From contig CAVXFB010000008.1 in the NCBI GenBank assembly GCA_963760935.1, positions 806,001 to 870,000 on the forward strand: a stretch of 64,000 nucleotides of DNA. Reading direction: 5' to 3'. The notes beneath the pieces are model-generated. The model was given only the letters and a program-made list of their open reading frames with translations. It did no database searches and was not told the DNA's origin. This DNA comes from CAVXFB01 sp963760935. GTDB taxonomy: Bacteria; Planctomycetota; Planctomycetia; Pirellulales; Thermoguttaceae. Shown in pieces: positions 1 to 10,119 of this stretch (position 1 is the first letter of the stretch; the number at the start of each line of letters is the position of its first letter). The translations under genes and the position numbers were made by a program.

Positions 1-3000
1 CGCCGGCCAGGCCGACCATCGTTGTCAGCATGAAGATGCTCGATGGTTCGGGAGCCGGGGTCAACGTGCCGATTGACTGGTTGTAGGTCGACAGTAATTT
101 GCTCAGGTCGGCAAAGTCGACAGCGCCGTCGTAATTGGTGTCACCATCTGCCCACACTCCAGATTTATTGTACGTCGACAGTAGCTTGCTCAAATCGGTG
201 AAGTTCGCCGTGCCATCCAAATTGGTGTCGCCGTACAAGGTGTAGGCCACGCTAATCTTGCTGGTCATCGTGTTGTCGACCCAGCCTAAGCCGTGGCTAG
301 AATCTGCGGTCGAACACAGGAATTTGCCGATATTGAAGCGGATTCCATTGCTGCCAAGATAGCTCGTCGTCAGCAGGATCTTGATCGCGGCCACCGGATC
401 AGCTTCGCCGGCGTAGTCGAGAACGAGCATCCCGGCCTTGATGTCTGCGCCACCGTTGTTCAGGACCGGGGCCATGGCCTTTGCCGCGCCTTGGAGGATC
501 AACTTGCCGCCTTCGACGGTCGTTAGGCCGCCGTAGGTGTTGACGCTGCCCATGGTCACAGTGCCGGCGCCCTGCTTCTTCACCGTCGTGGCCGTTCCGG
601 CGATGCCCTTAGTGCCGGTGATCGTGAAGTTCTTACTGGCGTTATTGAAAACCACGCTGGCGGGAGTAACGTCCGCCACGCTGATGTCGGCGGTCGAACC
701 CGCGGCCGTGTCGTCAAAGGTCACGGCGGCGCCATTGCTATAGCTTGCGGCCGCGCCACCGCTCAGTTTCCAGTTGCCCGACCCAGCCGTCGTGCTCCAC
801 GCCGAGTTAGCACCACCGGTCCAAGTTGCAGCAGCGGCGGCAATCACCACGTCGTTGCCCCCGGAGAGTGTGCCCGCGAGGGCGTCGGCGCCGTAGTAGA
901 TGTGCCAGGCTCTGGCGCCCGTCATAAACACCGTAGTGTCATTGGTGTAGTTGCTGAAGGCACCGCCAATGGGGTCGACGCCATCGTTCAACACGACCCA
1001 GAACATGTCGCTTGTCGCATCGGGCGTAAATCCGGCCGCCTTGTTTACCGTCAGCAGGCCGCCGAGAGCGACTGTGCCGTCAACCACCAGTTGACTGTAG
1101 CCCGTGCGGGCGGGCGAGCCGTTGATGTCGCACTGGTACGTCCCCTGCAAGACGACGCCTTCCTGGACAGTCAGTTGTCCGGGGTTGCTGCCGGTGGCGA
1201 TGTGAAGCGCGCCTTGGGAGACGACGAGATTTCGCACGGCAAGTTGCGCCCCGTTGGCGATCTCCAATGTGGTATTCAAACCATTGACCGCGACGTTGCC
1301 CACGGCCGGGACCGCCGAGTCGACGGTTATGGCGCCGCCGCCGGAAAGAGTCACATTTGCTCCCTGGGCGTCGGCGGTTGCTTTGGCGACAGTCAAAGAG
1401 AGCAGGGCATAGTCGGCGCCCGTATTGCTGCTGACGGCGACATTGAGTTTCCCGCCGTTGAGCGCGCTCAACGACCTGCCCAGATCGACCACGCCCATCG
1501 AGGTCGTGCCGACCGCCCGGCTCGGGCTCCACGTCAGACTGGAAAGCGGAGTCTCGCCGACACCGTCGATCCACATCACGTCGTTGGCCCAGGCGCCGCC
1601 GGCAGGACGCAGCGCCATGGCCAAGGACGCGTTGACCACTTGCTCGCCGGCGTCCAGCGTATAGAGTTGCGTAAACGCCAAGTTGCGGTCGGTGGAAACG
1701 ACGTCAAACCCGCCGACGTTGCTGCCGTACTTGGCCTGCATTTGGCTCTTGAATGCGGCATCGATGTAGTAGTTGTCATCCGTGTTGGCGCTGCCGTCGT
1801 AGGTAAGGCTATCGATGTCGCCGATCAAGTAATCGCGCGATTGAACGGTGCGAACGGCCGGAACGGCGAACTTGTTCCACTTCTGAACGTCGGTCCAGTT
1901 GCCGCTGCCGCTGGTCCACCCGTAGTCGCGAATCGTAGCCGCATCGGCCAATTGCGCCTGGTAGAGGCTCGCCGTGCTGACCTTGGCGGCGGTTGGGCCC
2001 GACGACTCGCGGTAGCTCGGCCGACTGCCCCCGCCCAATGGATCTGGGTTGAGGGGGGCGAGTAGGCTTCCCCGACAGCCAATCAGCCAATTCTGGGACG
2101 TGGGAGGATTTTGTACTCGGTAGCCCTTGGCCGTGCAGTTCCACAACACCATGTTTGCCCCAGTCCATCCGGCGCCATCGGTCGCGCGGACTTGGATGTC
2201 GAGTTCATTGCCTTGAATCGTGGTGTTATCGAACAACAAACCGTTGGACCAATTTTGGTGCGCCCCGACTCAGCGTGCGCATTGATCGCGCGGCAGTTAA
2301 AGAACACGTTGGGTCCGGTCACTTGGTTCGCCGAAACGAAATCGTGGCGACCATCCGATGCGAGACAATTGGCGACCAGAGATTGTTGCCCATGAATATC
2401 GTACGTGTATCGCCGGCCAGCGGTGATCTGGCTCTTGGGCATTTCCGAGGTGCAGTCAGTAACCGTAACGTTCTTGGCGTACCGGTCGATTTGGACGTGC
2501 GAATCGGCGAAGTAGCGGGCCGTCGTATTGCGAACCCAGGCGTTTTCAGCCCGGTACACGTCGACGAAATCCCAGCAGTGAGCCTCGTCCGTGTCCGATG
2601 CATAGTCTGACTCCGCGCGGAGATTCTCCACACCGACGTTGCTGATGCGACCTGAGAACGTCGATTTTTTGAACGTCGCGTTGATGCCAAATTCCGCTTT
2701 TTCGATCGCGGTCGTGATGGGAGAATCGAGAAACACTCGGTTGCCCTCGATGCGTGTGATGGTCCGCTCCCAGGTCAGGCCCATGTCGCTTGTAGTCCAT
2801 GCGTCGTCGCCCAAATAACTCGCGCCCATGCCGACGGCCGCAATCCATGCGTCGGTAGCGGGCCGCGTAATTGTGATCGTGTTGCCCACGCTTAGCCCCG
2901 ACGTCGAGTTGACGCGGAAGCTGTTTGTTCCGGCCGGCACTTTCTTGTCGATGATACTGTAGGTCGATCCGCTTAGGGTGTTGCTGCCCGTGCCATCGAT

Positions 3001-3519
3001 GCAAATCAGTCCCCCGGCCCTGTAAACTTCCTCGCGCGTGCTGGTGCCCGTGGCATGTAAGATTGTGCCGGTGTCACCTTGTCCTTCTCCCCGCAACACA
3101 ACGCCGCTGGCATTGATCTTGAGTTGGCTGGCGATCTCATAGGAACCGGCCGTTAGCAGCACCGCGCCACGAACGCCGTTGACCAACGGCATTGCGGCCA
3201 CCTGATCAATGGCGGCCTGGAGTCGGGCCGTATCGTCGTCCGAATCGCTATCGGCATAGACCGTCACGGCAACGGGCACGTCGGGAATCGCCGTCTTGCC
3301 TTGACCGTAGCCGACGATCGAAAAATCCGAGATGCGATCGCCTTCCACGTCGGGCGTGTAGATCATCCGGCCCGTATAGCCGGGATGCGCCCAAATGCTC
3401 TCCGCAGCGTGACACGTGCCAATTGCGAACAGCGCTGCCGCGCACAGCGGCCCGGCAAGCCATCGGCAAATCCCAAGAAACGCGGCACGACAACGCCCTC
3501 CGGGCCCCGACGCCAACAT
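1..3519 (-). CDS. Secreted pectate-lyase-like beta-helix protein with autotransporter-type repeat, dockerin-like repeats and PEP-CTERM end (frameshifted, 3' partial)
   Basis: Large exported surface or matrix protein. Residues 1-38 form a signal peptide ending CHA. From about residue 70 (DDTARLQAAIDQ) comes a pectate-lyase-3-like right-handed beta-helix. After it the frame moves: the first frame ends at 2083, but the family continuation (AHQNWSNGLLFDNTTI) is in another frame that stays open to base 1. One missing G in the run at 2263-2266 explains the shift. The second part has a T-W-T-G-G autotransporter-associated strand repeat, two dockerin/EF-hand-like repeats (GDTNLDG, GDTNYDG, each followed by DLSKLLSTYN) and a PEP-CTERM start (PAPEPSS) near base 40; the last residues are off the window. 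The ribosome site GGAGAG precedes ATG 3519. The substrate is unknown; a polysaccharide-binding or degrading role is inferred only from the fold. Confidence 0.8.
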
Positions 3520-3849
3520 GCTGCTCTCCTCGATTTGTCCGTCTGTTCCTTACCCGATGGATTTGAATGTAGCAGGGTTACGCAAATTTATCAAATATTG
3601 CTTGCTATATTCGCTTTTGTCTCGTTAGCTTTTGGATGGGGTGACGACCTCGACCGCCGGCCAAAATATCCCTTTGCGTGTTGCCAACGATCTGTGCCAC
3701 GTGGTATGTCCCGTTGAAAGCGTCGCAAGTGGGAGTGGCAGTTGTACGGCCACGCCCATATCCTTTGCGATTCTGATAGATGTGGCCGTTTAGCGGTCAC
3801 ACCAACAAGTAATTTCAACGGTCTATTGGGCAGCCTTGCCGCCCCAGAT
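3520..3849. other. Intergenic, no gene seen
   Basis: About 330 bases between two minus-strand genes. It should hold the promoter of the beta-helix gene. No convincing coding frame, RNA gene or hairpin was seen. Confidence 0.5.
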
Positions 3850-4938
3850 TCAAAACTTCGATCCGTCGACCGGCATATTATCCTTCCGGTTGCCGAGTCG
3901 ATGGTGGGTGTCAATGTCGATCGAGTACTTCATCGAATGCACCGAGCCATCGCAAAACAACATATTGAAGCCGCTCGCATGGGCGCTGCCAAATGCGGCC
4001 GGGTAGTCGGTAGTTGCCATACCCAGTGCGCCCCGCTGACCGCGCGTATCTTGATAGGGCTGGCACTTTGGGCTGCTGAAGTTGTGTGCTATGTCAACGC
4101 CCGTCCATCGAATTACTTCTCGGTCATAGCCGGAATTCCAACCGCGGTTATCGCCCGAGTAATCGCCCGTGAGATAGCCCGCTGGGTCCATATACTTCTC
4201 ACCGACTAAGTAGGTGTTGGTGGTGCCATCGCCAATATCGGCGAGAATCGTCTGACTATGGCGATAAATCACACCTGTCGCCGTATTTGAACAGCCGGTG
4301 TAGGTTGTAGCCCATACTGGGTCGGACATGCTGTTTCCCGTAGTGTAAAAGTGGGGTGCCGTCCCGGCGGACGGTCCAGACCCTGCCACGTCATCGAGAA
4401 CATCGCCCGCGCACGCCACGTAGTCGTTATGGCCCGTGACGTCTGCCGGAAGCGTAACATTATTGAACGTGGTTGTATTTGGATAGGCCTTCGCTCTGCG
4501 CCGCGTTGGGCAATGAAAGACGCTCACGGGTGTCCCCAGCCGTATGACGGCCTGGTCCATTGCCCCGGTCGTGCCCGAACTCATCCCATCGCCCATGTTG
4601 TGCAGCGGCGTCAGGTCGATGAACGTGAGAATATTGTAGCACCAGCCACCCGGCTGCCGCTTTCCAGAACCGCAAGCGGGATCGCCGGCCCATCGATTGC
4701 CCCATCCGCCCGACGGAAAATACCCCAGCGCCGACTCGTGGTTCAGGCAGCCCAATCCAATCTGCTTGAGATTGTTGGCGCATTGCATTCGTCGGGCGGC
4801 TTCACGTGCTGCCTGCACCGCCGGCAACAAAAGCGCGATGAGGATGCCGATGATCGTAATGACGACCAGAAGCTCTACGAGTGTGAAGGCTGGCCGGGAC
4901 GACGCTCGGCGTTCTCTTGAAGACCGAGAGGAACACAT
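3850..4938 (-). CDS. DUF1559 pseudopilin (prepilin-type N-terminal methylation domain, H-X9-DG protein)
   Basis: Member of the very large planctomycete DUF1559 family of pseudopilin-like proteins, function unknown. From the chosen ATG a basic leader of about 16 residues precedes the type III signal AFTLVELLVVITIIGIL, followed by the usual LLLPAVQAAREAARRMQC helix. The C-terminus has the processing-associated H-X9-DG signature (H, nine residues, then DG in FCDGSVH). The frame is open upstream to 5016, but starting at 4938 gives the short basic leader normal for the family. It stands apart from the secretion genes at 43-59 kb and, unlike those pseudopilins, has a normal leader. About 363 residues, usual for the family. 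Confidence 0.9.
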   Translation of the reverse strand: MCSSRSSRERRASSRPAFTLVELLVVITIIGILIALLLPAVQAAREAARRMQCANNLKQIGLGCLNHESALGYFPSGGWGNRWAGDPACGSGKRQPGGWCYNILTFIDLTPLHNMGDGMSSGTTGAMDQAVIRLGTPVSVFHCPTRRRAKAYPNTTTFNNVTLPADVTGHNDYVACAGDVLDDVAGSGPSAGTAPHFYTTGNSMSDPVWATTYTGCSNTATGVIYRHSQTILADIGDGTTNTYLVGEKYMDPAGYLTGDYSGDNRGWNSGYDREVIRWTGVDIAHNFSSPKCQPYQDTRGQRGALGMATTDYPAAFGSAHASGFNMLFCDGSVHSMKYSIDIDTHHRLGNRKDNMPVDGSKF

Positions 4939-5111
4939 GGCTGCGTGCCCTGGGTGTTTAATTTGGCAAACCTCGCCCGATCTTCGCGTTGCCACAGCAG
5001 CATTTGAGAAAGGCACTCGCCTGTTGCTTCCGCAGCGCGAGACGCATGAATAAAGATAGGCGGACGGTGGGGCGGCGCAGGTCCGCCGCCACCATCCGCT
5101 TCAACGCCAAT

Positions 5112-6236
5112 TTACTTTCGCTTGCGCCAAGCGAAAACCAGGAGTCCCATGGCAGCCGCGCCCAACAGGCCCAGCGTGCCAGGCTCCGGAGCAACTACCT
5201 GAATCTGAACGCCTCCGCCGGAGGCGCCGCCGAGATTCACGGCTGCGCTGCCAATGACAGCGCCCGCTGTGGTACCCAGACCCGAGGGCACATACTCCCA
5301 GGTCTTTCCGTCGCTGGTCGTGGCAGTGCCAGTGGCAGCGTCGAAGAGATTGAACAACACATCGGCGTCCTTGGCATTGTAATCCAGGGTATCAAGGCCC
5401 AGGTTGTACAAAGCCGCGGCCTTCCCAGCGGTCAACAAATCGCTCCAAACCCCAAGGTCGTCGAGCGTCCCGTCCAGATACGACGGGCCTGTACCGGTGG
5501 GCAGAGGCCCGGTGCGCCCAATCGCTCCGATATAGTTAGGGAAGGTCCATGCATCAAACGTGACAGCATGATTCGTCCCCAACGTATTGGTGCCCGTTGC
5601 GGCAGTGAATACCCCGTCGACATAGGTGGACAACGAACTCGTGCCGGCAGTGCCCGTCGTGGCCTGCCATGCCATGGTGACCTGGTGCCAACTTCCATTG
5701 TTCAACACCGTGTTCGAGGGCACCACGGCGACATTGAACTGGCCCGATTCGTTGGCGGTACCATCGCGCAATTGGAGTCGCAAAGAATTTGCCACGTATG
5801 CGCTGTCGCTGGCGGTTCCCTCATTGAAACCGATGTTAAAGATATTCTTGCTGACGGTACCGGTGTCAGCGCCCTTGGCCCCAATAATCGTTCCGGTATG
5901 AGTGGTGTCTGTGGAATTGATCCAGAAAGTGACCGTTCCCGAAGCCGGAGTCGAAATGAGGTTTGTGGCCTCCGCGTAATCGGAATTGCCAGTGGTGCGG
6001 AAGAGCAGCGAACCTGAGCCGACCACGCCGCCCAAGCTGTTGTTGGCTGCATTGTCTGCGCCTACGTTGTTGTCCAACGTTGCAACAGGCGCGCCGGAAA
6101 CGGCGTTGGCGGCCGAGTTGGCCGCGATATTGACAGCATCGTCAAACGTGTAAAGACTGACGAGCGCGGCTTGGCTCGCGGACGCGCATAGCGCAACCAC
6201 GGCCACAACCGTCAGAAACAAACTAAGCCTTTTCAT
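5112..6236 (-). CDS. LamG-like (concanavalin-A-fold) PEP-CTERM protein
   Basis: Exported protein predicted to be sorted by the PEP-CTERM/exosortase system. The start at 6236 is set by a GGAGG ribosome site seven bases upstream. The protein has a signal peptide (MKRLSLFLTVVAVVAL, cleavage after ASQA), a LamG-type jelly-roll domain from about ALVSLYTFDD to DDLGVWSD, and a C-terminal PEP-CTERM tail: APEPGTLGLLG, a hydrophobic helix and WRKRK. About 374 residues. LamG domains often bind carbohydrate, but no ligand can be named. A decayed paralogue lies just upstream (6533-6829), and both share an upstream element (6341-6360 and 6943-6962). Confidence 0.88.
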   Translation of the reverse strand: MKRLSLFLTVVAVVALCASASQAALVSLYTFDDAVNIAANSAANAVSGAPVATLDNNVGADNAANNSLGGVVGSGSLLFRTTGNSDYAEATNLISTPASGTVTFWINSTDTTHTGTIIGAKGADTGTVSKNIFNIGFNEGTASDSAYVANSLRLQLRDGTANESGQFNVAVVPSNTVLNNGSWHQVTMAWQATTGTAGTSSLSTYVDGVFTAATGTNTLGTNHAVTFDAWTFPNYIGAIGRTGPLPTGTGPSYLDGTLDDLGVWSDLLTAGKAAALYNLGLDTLDYNAKDADVLFNLFDAATGTATTSDGKTWEYVPSGLGTTAGAVIGSAAVNLGGASGGGVQIQVVAPEPGTLGLLGAAAMGLLVFAWRKRK

Positions 6237-6340
6237 GGGTACCTCCAAATTGGGAAAGTAGAAAGGAGCGGGAAATACTGATGTCACGCAGCAGTAATGT
6301 CGAATCTAGTCTCGCGCCGCAAAACAGTCAATCAATAGGT

Positions 6341-6360
6341 CGTTACCCCCCCTAGAAATA
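6341..6360 (-). promoter_or_regulatory. Conserved 20-bp upstream element, copy 1
   Basis: Lies about 105 bases upstream of the LamG PEP-CTERM start. It has a run of seven C on the plus strand inside TTAC-C7-TAGAAATA and is identical over 20 bases to 6943-6962. Its place before two paralogues suggests a shared control site, or merely duplicated flanking DNA. Confidence 0.45.
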
Positions 6361-6532
6361 TTGAAATTGGTAGATATAGCTACATATAACACCCCTCTGA
6401 TTAGCGAGGCCATATGTGTCAACTCCAAAGCTACCGGAACAGAGAAAGGCAAGGGTAATATCTCGCAAACGGTAGTGCTTGCGTTGTGCAATCCAGTGCG
6501 TTGTGCAATATAGGGAGAATAGGTGCCATACC

Positions 6533-6829
6533 TCACGCTTGCCGTGGGCATGCAGCGGCGCGAACATGCTTGCCGTGGTCCCGCAGTCGGGATTGCCAGC
6601 GTTGCTGAATGAACCCCAGCGTGTGTGCGCCGACGGGCCCCACGGGGACGCCAGCGTCGATGCCCAAGTTATTGACGTACGTCATCGCGGGGGCACCGGG
6701 AACGGCATTGGCAGCCGAGACGGTGCTGGCATCGTCAAAAGTGTAGAGACTTAGCAAAGCACCTTGGCTCGCGGGCGCGCATAGCGCAAGCACCACGATT
6801 GCCAGTAGAAATACACCGGACTTCCTCAT
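6533..6829 (-). pseudogene. Truncated LamG PEP-CTERM paralogue
   Basis: Starts at 6829 behind a GGAGG site with a signal peptide (MRKSGVFLLAIVVLALCAPASQG) and ALLSLYTFDDAS, matching the intact neighbour at 5112-6236. After about 60 residues the frame is lost: the sequence continuing the homology (FSNAGNPD, compare FRTTGNSD in the neighbour) is in another frame from about 6615, and that frame ends after unrelated residues. The LamG body and the PEP-CTERM tail are missing. This is a decayed duplicate, unlikely to give a working product. Confidence 0.7.
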
Positions 6830-6942
6830 CGCTGCCTCCAATTTGGAAAATTGAACTGGAACTGATACGCGAATGGCCTGATCTCGCACCGACAGCGTCG
6901 TTGAGCATAGCCATCGGCTGGAAAATTGTCAAGAAAAAGTGG

Positions 6943-6962
6943 CGTTACCCCCCCTAGAAATA
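6943..6962 (-). promoter_or_regulatory. Conserved 20-bp upstream element, copy 2
   Basis: Exact copy of 6341-6360, about 114 bases upstream of the truncated LamG paralogue. Sequence between the element and the start codon is much less alike, apart from the ribosome-site area. Confidence 0.45.
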
Positions 6963-7311
6963 CGTGTGGCCTGATAGGATCGTCCAAGACGGTCGGCGAG
7001 GCAAGTTCGGTAGGGTGTGTGCTTGCAGGCACCATTTTCTGATGGGCACATGAGCGAGTACCCACGATGGCGACCTGAAGGAGGGACTCCACTCATGGCA
7101 GTCCGGTGGAGCATCGGCCTAGCGCTCGGGTGCGTGACGGGCCTTGATTGTCATTACGTCATTGCGTACGACTTGGAGAATACGCAATCGACTGGGGGGA
7201 TAGCGACCTGTGGCACAGCGATGAATTTCAGCCGGCTCGAATGGTCTCGAATGATTGGTGCGTGCAAGCACGCGCCCTACGAGACTCCCGACCGCTGTTG
7301 TTTCAGTTCTT
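6963..7311. other. Intergenic, no gene seen
   Basis: About 350 bases between the end of pyrK (minus strand) and the upstream element of the LamG relic. Only short shadow frames were seen, with no recognisable RNA or terminator. Confidence 0.4.
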
Positions 7312-8172
7312 TCAGAACTGCACTTCGTCGGCGTCGAATACCGGGCCCTCGACGCATGTGCGGCGATAGTCCCAGCCGCCGCTGGCATCGCGGATCTTCT
7401 TAACGCAACTGAAGCAGATGCCGACGCCGCAGGCCATCGGGCTCTCCAGCGATACTTGGCACGGCACGTCCAGTTCTTTGGCGATCTTGGCCGTCGCGTC
7501 CATCATCGGCTCGGGCCCGCAACAGACAACGCGGCACTCCCAGGCCGACTTCTCCACGATTGGCCGAATCAGATCGGTCACGAGCCCATGGTAGCCTGCC
7601 GAGCCGTCGTCAGAGCTCAAATGCACCGTCACGCCGGCGCGGCGAAAGTCGTCAACGCCCGCGGCATACTCCGCACTGCGAACGCCGTAGCACAGCGTGA
7701 TATGGTGCGTGTGCATGATCTGCCGCGGTGGGTCGCCATAGCGGTGCAGGCCAAGATATTCGCGGGCCAACGCCAGAAAGGGCGTCTGCCCGATGCCGCC
7801 GGCCACCATCAACAAATGCTCGGTTGCGATGGGCGGGAAGCCGTTGCCCAGCGGGCCCCAGACCTCTAGCCGAGAGCCGGGCCGAAATTCGGGCAAGAGC
7901 CGCGTCATTTTGCCGACGGCCATGTACACAATATCCAGAAAATGCGGTCGTCCGGCAACATCTGGTACCACATCGTACAGTGCCAGCGGTCGGCCTAACA
8001 GCGGATCGTTGCACCCGGCCAACCGCAACATGAGGAACTGCCCCGGCACGATCCGTCGCGCAATCTCCGGGCAGGCGAAACGAATGCGGTACGTATCGCG
8101 TGCCAACGACACGTTCTCTTCAACAAGGACCGGTCCGTGCCAGGCATGATCGGCATAGGTCGGAGTATGCAT
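7312..8172 (-). CDS. pyrK: Dihydroorotate dehydrogenase electron transfer subunit
   Basis: FAD/2Fe-2S reductase subunit that passes electrons from dihydroorotate dehydrogenase (class 1B) to NAD in pyrimidine synthesis; cytoplasmic. Visible motifs are the FAD-binding RPLALYD, the NAD-site loop AGGIGQTP and the C-terminal iron-sulfur ligands CGVGICFSC, with a fourth Cys 16 residues on (RRTC). About 286 residues, family size. The start is uncertain: the frame is open to 8226, and 8172 gives the usual short N-terminus. The catalytic subunit gene is not in the window. nadB lies 165 bases upstream on the same strand, so the two could be co-transcribed. Confidence 0.87.
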   Translation of the reverse strand: MHTPTYADHAWHGPVLVEENVSLARDTYRIRFACPEIARRIVPGQFLMLRLAGCNDPLLGRPLALYDVVPDVAGRPHFLDIVYMAVGKMTRLLPEFRPGSRLEVWGPLGNGFPPIATEHLLMVAGGIGQTPFLALAREYLGLHRYGDPPRQIMHTHHITLCYGVRSAEYAAGVDDFRRAGVTVHLSSDDGSAGYHGLVTDLIRPIVEKSAWECRVVCCGPEPMMDATAKIAKELDVPCQVSLESPMACGVGICFSCVKKIRDASGGWDYRRTCVEGPVFDADEVQF

Positions 8173-8230
8173 GGGCAAATCCACGGGGATGGAATTGTTA
8201 GGCAACCGTCCGCAATTCAACGTCATGAGT

Positions 8231-8286
8231 CAAGATTGACACGATGAAGAATCGAGGCATCAATCTTGTTAATCGTGTGAATCTTG
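8231..8286. repeat. Inverted repeat between nadB and pyrK
   Basis: Arms 8231-8245 (CAAGATTGACACGAT) and 8272-8286 are complementary at 14 of 15 positions around a 26-base loop. It lies between nadB and pyrK on the minus strand. No U-run follows, so a dispersed palindromic repeat or mRNA-processing hairpin fits better than a classic terminator. Confidence 0.5.
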
Positions 8287-8336
8287 TCTCCCGCATCCGC
8301 CACGTACGGCAAACAACGTGCGACGCCGGCGCCTCT

Positions 8337-9938
8337 CTACTCTCGGCGAAACGCAATGTGGCGATGCCAATGTTCATCGTCGGTGGTCGGAAAATCCATG
8401 CGGACGTGCGATCCGCGGGTCTCCTGCCGTTGGAGCGCCGCTTCGATCATCAGTCGGCCGACACTCAGCATGTTCTGCAATTCCCACCCACTGGGATCGG
8501 GGAATTGGCGTGGCAGTACGTAGCGGCACCAGTTGTTGATGCTATCCAGCGCCTCGCGCATTCCTTCGGCGTCGCGGCGCACGCCCATGTTCCGCCACAT
8601 CAGGCTTTGCAGCGCGTTTCGAATATCGCCCAGGTGCAACGGTTCCGTGAGGGCATCGATGTGCGGGTTTTCAATGACCGAGGCGGCGAAATCGTCGTGC
8701 AGCAGTGCCGCGGCCGATGATGCGCCCTGGCCGGCATGCGCTCCGTAAACCAAGGCCTCGAGCAGGCTATTCGACGCCAGCCGATTGGCTCCGTGCAAGC
8801 CGCTGGCGGTCACTTCGCCGGCCGCCCAGAGGTTTGGCACGGTGGTACGGCCTTCCAGATCGACGGTGACTCCGCCCATCATGTAATGGGCGCCCGGCCG
8901 GACCGGGATACGGTCGCGAGTGATGTCCAAATCGAACTCGGCGCACACAGCGGCGATGCCGGGGAATCGCGAGAGTACTAGCTGCGGGTCGAGATGCGTC
9001 AGGTCGAGATAGACGTTAGGATGTCGCGTCTTTTCCATCTGGCTGACGATGGCTAGGCTCACTACGTCGCGTGGGGCCAACTCGCCCCGGTCATCGTAGT
9101 CGGTCATGAAGCGGTGGCCGTGTCGGTCGACCAGCCACGCCCCTTCGCCGCGGGTGGCCTCGCTGATCAGGCTGCGGCTTCCGCCGGCAATGTACAACAC
9201 CGTAGGGTGAAACTGCATGAACTCCATATCACGCAGCTCCGCGCCCGCGCGATAGGCGACCGCCATGCCGTCGCCGGTTGCCACTTCGGGATTCGTTGTT
9301 TCGCGATAGAGTTGGCCGGCCCCGCCGGTCGCCAGGATCGTTTGCTTTGCCCAGACCATGGTCTTGCCGTGCCGGTTGTTCCAAACCAGCGCACCGCGGC
9401 ACGCGCCATCGCGCGTCAGCAGGTCGAGCGTAAATGTGTGCTGCCAAATGCTGACGTTGGCCGCCTGCTTCGCCCGGTCGATCATCACGCGCATAATCTC
9501 GCGCCCGGTGGCGTCGCCCAGGGCATGCACGATTCGGTCGTGGCCGTGTCCACCCTCGCGGCCCAGCGCCAAGTGGTCGCCGGCTTGATCGAAGTGGGTG
9601 CCCCAGTCGATCAATTCACTAATCCTCAGCGGGGCCTCGCCCGTGACGCGCTCGACGACGGCCCGATCGCACAAAGAACCGCCGGCGGTGATGGTGTCGG
9701 CAACGTGGTCCTCGATACGGTCGTCGGCATCGACGACCGCCGCCACGCCACCTTGCGCGTAATTGCTGTTCGACTCCTCGATCGCCTCCTTCGCGATCAC
9801 GACCACGGAGAGCTTCGGATCGACCGCCGTCGCCGCCTGCAAACCGGCCAGCCCACCGCCGACGACCAGCACGTCGGCAAAGAAATGCGGAACACTCTTC
9901 GGGTGGAAGGGAACCAGATATCGTGGAACGGCGGGCAT
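8337..9938 (-). CDS. nadB: L-aspartate oxidase
   Basis: FAD enzyme oxidising L-aspartate to iminoaspartate, the first step of de novo NAD synthesis. Near the N-terminus is the dinucleotide fold VVGGGLAGLQAA; then SNSNYAQGGVAAVVD, the active-site area MQFHPTVLY, and the C-terminal flavin segment with PNLWAAGEVTASGLHGANR and LASNSLLEALVYG, all typical of NadB. About 533 residues, normal for the family. The frame is open to 9980; ATG 9938 begins just before the conserved part. nadA and nadC are not in the window. Divergent from trpD, about 180 bases away. Confidence 0.92.
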   Translation of the reverse strand: MPAVPRYLVPFHPKSVPHFFADVLVVGGGLAGLQAATAVDPKLSVVVIAKEAIEESNSNYAQGGVAAVVDADDRIEDHVADTITAGGSLCDRAVVERVTGEAPLRISELIDWGTHFDQAGDHLALGREGGHGHDRIVHALGDATGREIMRVMIDRAKQAANVSIWQHTFTLDLLTRDGACRGALVWNNRHGKTMVWAKQTILATGGAGQLYRETTNPEVATGDGMAVAYRAGAELRDMEFMQFHPTVLYIAGGSRSLISEATRGEGAWLVDRHGHRFMTDYDDRGELAPRDVVSLAIVSQMEKTRHPNVYLDLTHLDPQLVLSRFPGIAAVCAEFDLDITRDRIPVRPGAHYMMGGVTVDLEGRTTVPNLWAAGEVTASGLHGANRLASNSLLEALVYGAHAGQGASSAAALLHDDFAASVIENPHIDALTEPLHLGDIRNALQSLMWRNMGVRRDAEGMREALDSINNWCRYVLPRQFPDPSGWELQNMLSVGRLMIEAALQRQETRGSHVRMDFPTTDDEHWHRHIAFRRE

Positions 9939-10119
9939 TTTGGAGTGTGGCGACCGATTGCCGCTGTGGGAGCGCGGCAATTTATCGCCGCTTTCTACTT
10001 CTCACCAGTCTAACAAGCGGCAGGCACGCTCGCCAGCGGGACCGTCCAACAACAAGCACCGGCCGCCTGTCGCCCGCACGGGCAGCGACTATAATGGCGT
10101 TCGTCGTGAGGCAAGCTCT

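Noticed and set aside
902..2065. 387-codon plus-strand frame
   Set aside because: It lies opposite the beta-helix/PEP-CTERM frame, is rich in Arg/Gly/Ala shadow composition and has no motif.
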